This document shows positions 61,764-64,000 of a DNA stretch of 64,000 bases, piece by piece. A model generated the notes under the pieces. The model saw only the letters and a program-made list of their open reading frames with translations. It searched no databases and was not told the DNA's origin. Position 1 is the stretch's first letter. Every line of letters begins with the position of its first letter. Made by a program: the position numbers and the translations under genes. The DNA comes from Gillisia mitskevichiae (GTDB lineage: Bacteria > Bacteroidota > Bacteroidia > Flavobacteriales > Flavobacteriaceae): positions 1,215,766 through 1,279,765 of the forward strand of contig NZ_RBLG01000001.1 of NCBI RefSeq assembly GCF_003634585.1. The letters are read 5' to 3'.

Positions 61764-64000
61764 ATGGATAGAACTTTACTTAATGCAAAAGGTAATATTA
61801 CGAGTGTTTTTTTGGTATTTATTGCTCTGTTTTTCTCTTTTTCCGGATGGACGCAAACCGTTACTACCGATAAGGATGATTATGCTCCTGGTGAGTATGT
61901 TATCATAACTGGAACCGGTTGGGAGCCCGGAGAACGGGTTGACTTCACCTTTGAAGAAACACCCAAACCAGAAACTTGTGTTAATTCCCATGATTATTTT
62001 GCGACATCCGATGCTAATGGCAATATCTATTATGATGGGTTTTTAATTAAGGACAATCATATCGGGGTTGCTTTTGTTTTGACTGCAACTGGTCAGACTT
62101 CCGGGAAAACAGCAGTGACGGAGTTTACGGATGGAAATGTGCGAGTTAAAACGAATACAGGATTTATTTCGGTTGAAGCAACTTTTTCAAGCACAACAAA
62201 TTGTAATACTGCACAAGGAAATATCACTAGTGGTATTGGGACATCAAATCCTGGTACCACTGTCGGCGTGGCTGATAAAGATGAAAGATTGTTTATAAGG
62301 GCTTCTGCTACAAATAGTTTGGGTAATCAATTTTCTTCATGGTTTACGTCTGAATCATATACAACTCCTGACCCAGGTAAGCCATATGAAATTTGTTTAG
62401 TTGGTAAAAATGGAACAATGGACCTTACTGCTAATTATGCAGCTTGTAACGTACCTAATATTACTACTCAACCAACAGCAAAAAATATCACGTATGGCGA
62501 TGCTGATCCAACTTTTTCAGTAACATCCTCTGGTACTATATCGGGATATCAATGGCAGGTAATGTCCACTGAAAATGGAGCAAACTGGAGTAATATATCA
62601 GGTGCCACATCATCCTCATATAAAGTGGTAAGTCCTACAGTTGATATGACTGGGTACCAGTACCGTGCAGTTGTTTCAGGATGTAATACTTCTGTGAACA
62701 GTAATGCAGCTACTTTAACTGTTAATAAAAAGGTATTAACCATTACAGCCGATAATCAAACTGTTCCTTATAGCACTGCGGTATCAACAGTAATAGGAGC
62801 CGGATCCTATGTTGTTACTGGCTTTGTAAACAATGAGACAGCTTCAGTAATAGGCGGTTCAGCAACTTATACAACAACATACACCGCAACCACAAATGCT
62901 GGAACATCTGGAGTAACGATTACCCCAGTAATAACGGGCTTAATAACAAACAACTATAGTTTTACTCCGGTAAATGGAGCAGTAACAGTATCTAAGGCTA
63001 ATCAGACAATTACTTTTGGAGCATTGCCACTAACCAAGATGTATGGTGATGGAGATTTTGCACCAGGAGCAAGTGCTTCGTCAGGACTTTCTGTGAATTA
63101 TAGTAGTAGTAATACCTCAGTTGCAACCATTTTAAGCGGACAGATACATATAGTAAATGCTGGAATAACAACAATTACGGCCTCACAGCCTGGTAATGGT
63201 AATTATAATCCAGCTATCTCTGTTGATCAGAGTTTTATAGTAGGCAAACTTAATATACAAGTTACTGCCGATGCACAAACCAAAACTTATGGTGATGCTG
63301 ATCCTTCATTAACCTATGGATTTAGTCCTGCATTGGTTTCAGGAGATTCCTTTAGTGGAACACTTTCTAGAACGGGAGATGAGAATGTGGGTAATTATGC
63401 AATTGAACAAGGTTCGTTAGCCTTGAGTAGCAACTATATATTGAATTATACTGGAGCTGCCTTTGATATTACTCAGTTGACTATTGCTGTTACTGCCGAT
63501 GCGCAAACTAAAACTTATGGTGATGCTGATCCTTTGTTAACATATGGATTCAGTCCTGCTCTGGTTTCAGGAGATTCCTTTAGTGGAACACTTTCTAGAA
63601 CGGGAGATGAAAATGTTGGGAATTATTTAGTTGAACAAGGTTCACTAGCCTTGAGTAGCAACTATATATTGAATTATACTGGAGCTGCTTTTGATATCAC
63701 TCAGTTGACTATTGCTGTTACTGCCGATGCGCAAACTAAAACTTATGGCGATGCTGATCCTTCATTAACATATGGATTCAGTCCTGCTCTGGTTTCAGGA
63801 GATTCCTTTAGTGGATCACTTTCTAGAACGGGAGATGAGAATGTTGGTAATTATTTAGTTGAACAGGGTTCTTTAGCCTTGAGTAGCAACTATATATTGA
63901 ATTACACTGGAGCTGCTTTTGATATCACTCAGTTGACTATTGCTGTTACTGCCGATGCACAAACCAAAACTTATGGTGATGCTGATCCTTCATTAACCTA
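61764..64000 (+). CDS. Large secreted MBG/Ig-like repeat protein, N-terminal part (end outside window)
   Basis: The frame is open from the start codon to the last base of the window, so at least 745 residues are encoded. A signal peptide (SVFLVFIALFFSFSGWTQ) is followed by an N-terminal beta domain with TVTTDKDDYAPGEYVIITGTGWEPGE, an Ig-like part (GYQWQVMSTENG), two MBG-like units and then MBG_2 repeats starting VTADAQTKTYGDADP. From 63263 the repeats have an exact 228-bp (76-aa) period and are almost identical. ATG 61752 is an alternative start. Such proteins are often secreted by type IX secretion; the expected sorting domain would lie beyond the window. Confidence 0.85.
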   Translation, partial: MDRTLLNAKGNITSVFLVFIALFFSFSGWTQTVTTDKDDYAPGEYVIITGTGWEPGERVDFTFEETPKPETCVNSHDYFATSDANGNIYYDGFLIKDNHIGVAFVLTATGQTSGKTAVTEFTDGNVRVKTNTGFISVEATFSSTTNCNTAQGNITSGIGTSNPGTTVGVADKDERLFIRASATNSLGNQFSSWFTSESYTTPDPGKPYEICLVGKNGTMDLTANYAACNVPNITTQPTAKNITYGDADPTFSVTSSGTISGYQWQVMSTENGANWSNISGATSSSYKVVSPTVDMTGYQYRAVVSGCNTSVNSNAATLTVNKKVLTITADNQTVPYSTAVSTVIGAGSYVVTGFVNNETASVIGGSATYTTTYTATTNAGTSGVTITPVITGLITNNYSFTPVNGAVTVSKANQTITFGALPLTKMYGDGDFAPGASASSGLSVNYSSSNTSVATILSGQIHIVNAGITTITASQPGNGNYNPAISVDQSFIVGKLNIQVTADAQTKTYGDADPSLTYGFSPALVSGDSFSGTLSRTGDENVGNYAIEQGSLALSSNYILNYTGAAFDITQLTIAVTADAQTKTYGDADPLLTYGFSPALVSGDSFSGTLSRTGDENVGNYLVEQGSLALSSNYILNYTGAAFDITQLTIAVTADAQTKTYGDADPSLTYGFSPALVSGDSFSGSLSRTGDENVGNYLVEQGSLALSSNYILNYTGAAFDITQLTIAVTADAQTKTYGDADPSLT
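63263..64000 (+). repeat. 228-bp near-identical tandem repeats within the MBG protein gene
   Basis: The word TACTGCCGATGC recurs at 63263, 63491, 63719 and 63947, exactly 228 bases apart. Units differ by only a few bases each. Three full units plus a start of the fourth are in the window, and the array continues beyond it. Confidence 0.95.

Noticed and set aside
63263..64000. CRISPR array
   Set aside because: The repeats have a 228-bp period without unique spacers and are translated in one open frame as MBG domains.

Overview
The window looks like chromosomal DNA of a marine-type Flavobacteriaceae (Bacteroidota). It is AT-rich, carries the gliding genes gldA, gldB and gldC, uses the Bacteroidota promoter form TTG-N19-21-TAnnTTTG, has lipoproteins with short lipoboxes followed by Cys-x-x-Asp/Glu, and gene neighbourhoods such as rsgA-dtd, gldB-gldC-nadE and DUF1599-DoxX-tpiA-prmA-clpS. 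Family assignments come from recognised motifs and overall sequence character; no database search was possible.

Layout. (1) 1-13.5 kb is a methionine and sulfur assimilation region: the 3' end of metX, a homoserine dehydrogenase, a homoserine sulfhydrylase, a second homoserine dehydrogenase behind a possible attenuator leader, an Rrf2 regulator, DUF2061-cysH-cysD-cysN, an OsmC protein, and a SAM-I riboswitch in front of a split methionine synthase and metF. (2) 13.5-16.3 kb: a PagL-like outer-membrane protein, a DUF2807 lipoprotein and gldA. (3) 16.3-21.9 kb: an aromatic amino-acid operon (pheA, aminotransferase, tyrA, DAHP synthase/chorismate mutase) led by a Phe/Tyr-rich leader peptide and terminator, then rsgA and dtd. 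(4) 22-31 kb: two DUF3857/transglutaminase-like proteins, mazG, aroA, queA, rlmN and a polyprenyl synthase. (5) 31-54.8 kb: two ECF sigma modules, dnaG, a degenerate response regulator, nadE, gldBC, small lipoproteins, rho, truA, an ABC exporter, cdaA, folP, tpiA, prmA, clpS and a HEIGH metallopeptidase.

(6) 54.9-61.3 kb is a compact integrative element inserted in the 3' end of a tRNA-Arg(ACG) gene. It is bounded by a 14-bp direct repeat and carries candidate integrase arm sites near both ends, a tyrosine integrase, an excisionase-like HTH protein, a HUH-type Rep-like protein with an unknown partner, and a two-gene cargo: an M.EcoRI-type adenine methyltransferase followed at once by a DUF262-HNH protein. 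This cargo is the best candidate in the window for a poorly described defence system. (7) From 61.75 kb to the end is the 5' part of a very large secreted MBG-repeat protein with nearly identical 228-bp tandem repeats, running out of the window.

How the genes work together. Region 1 makes sulfide and homoserine skeletons and joins them into methionine, with control by SAM (riboswitch) and probably by an Rrf2 protein. Region 3 feeds chorismate to Phe and Tyr under leader-peptide attenuation. GldA, GldB and GldC belong to gliding, a system linked to type IX secretion in this phylum, and the MBG protein is a plausible secreted substrate.
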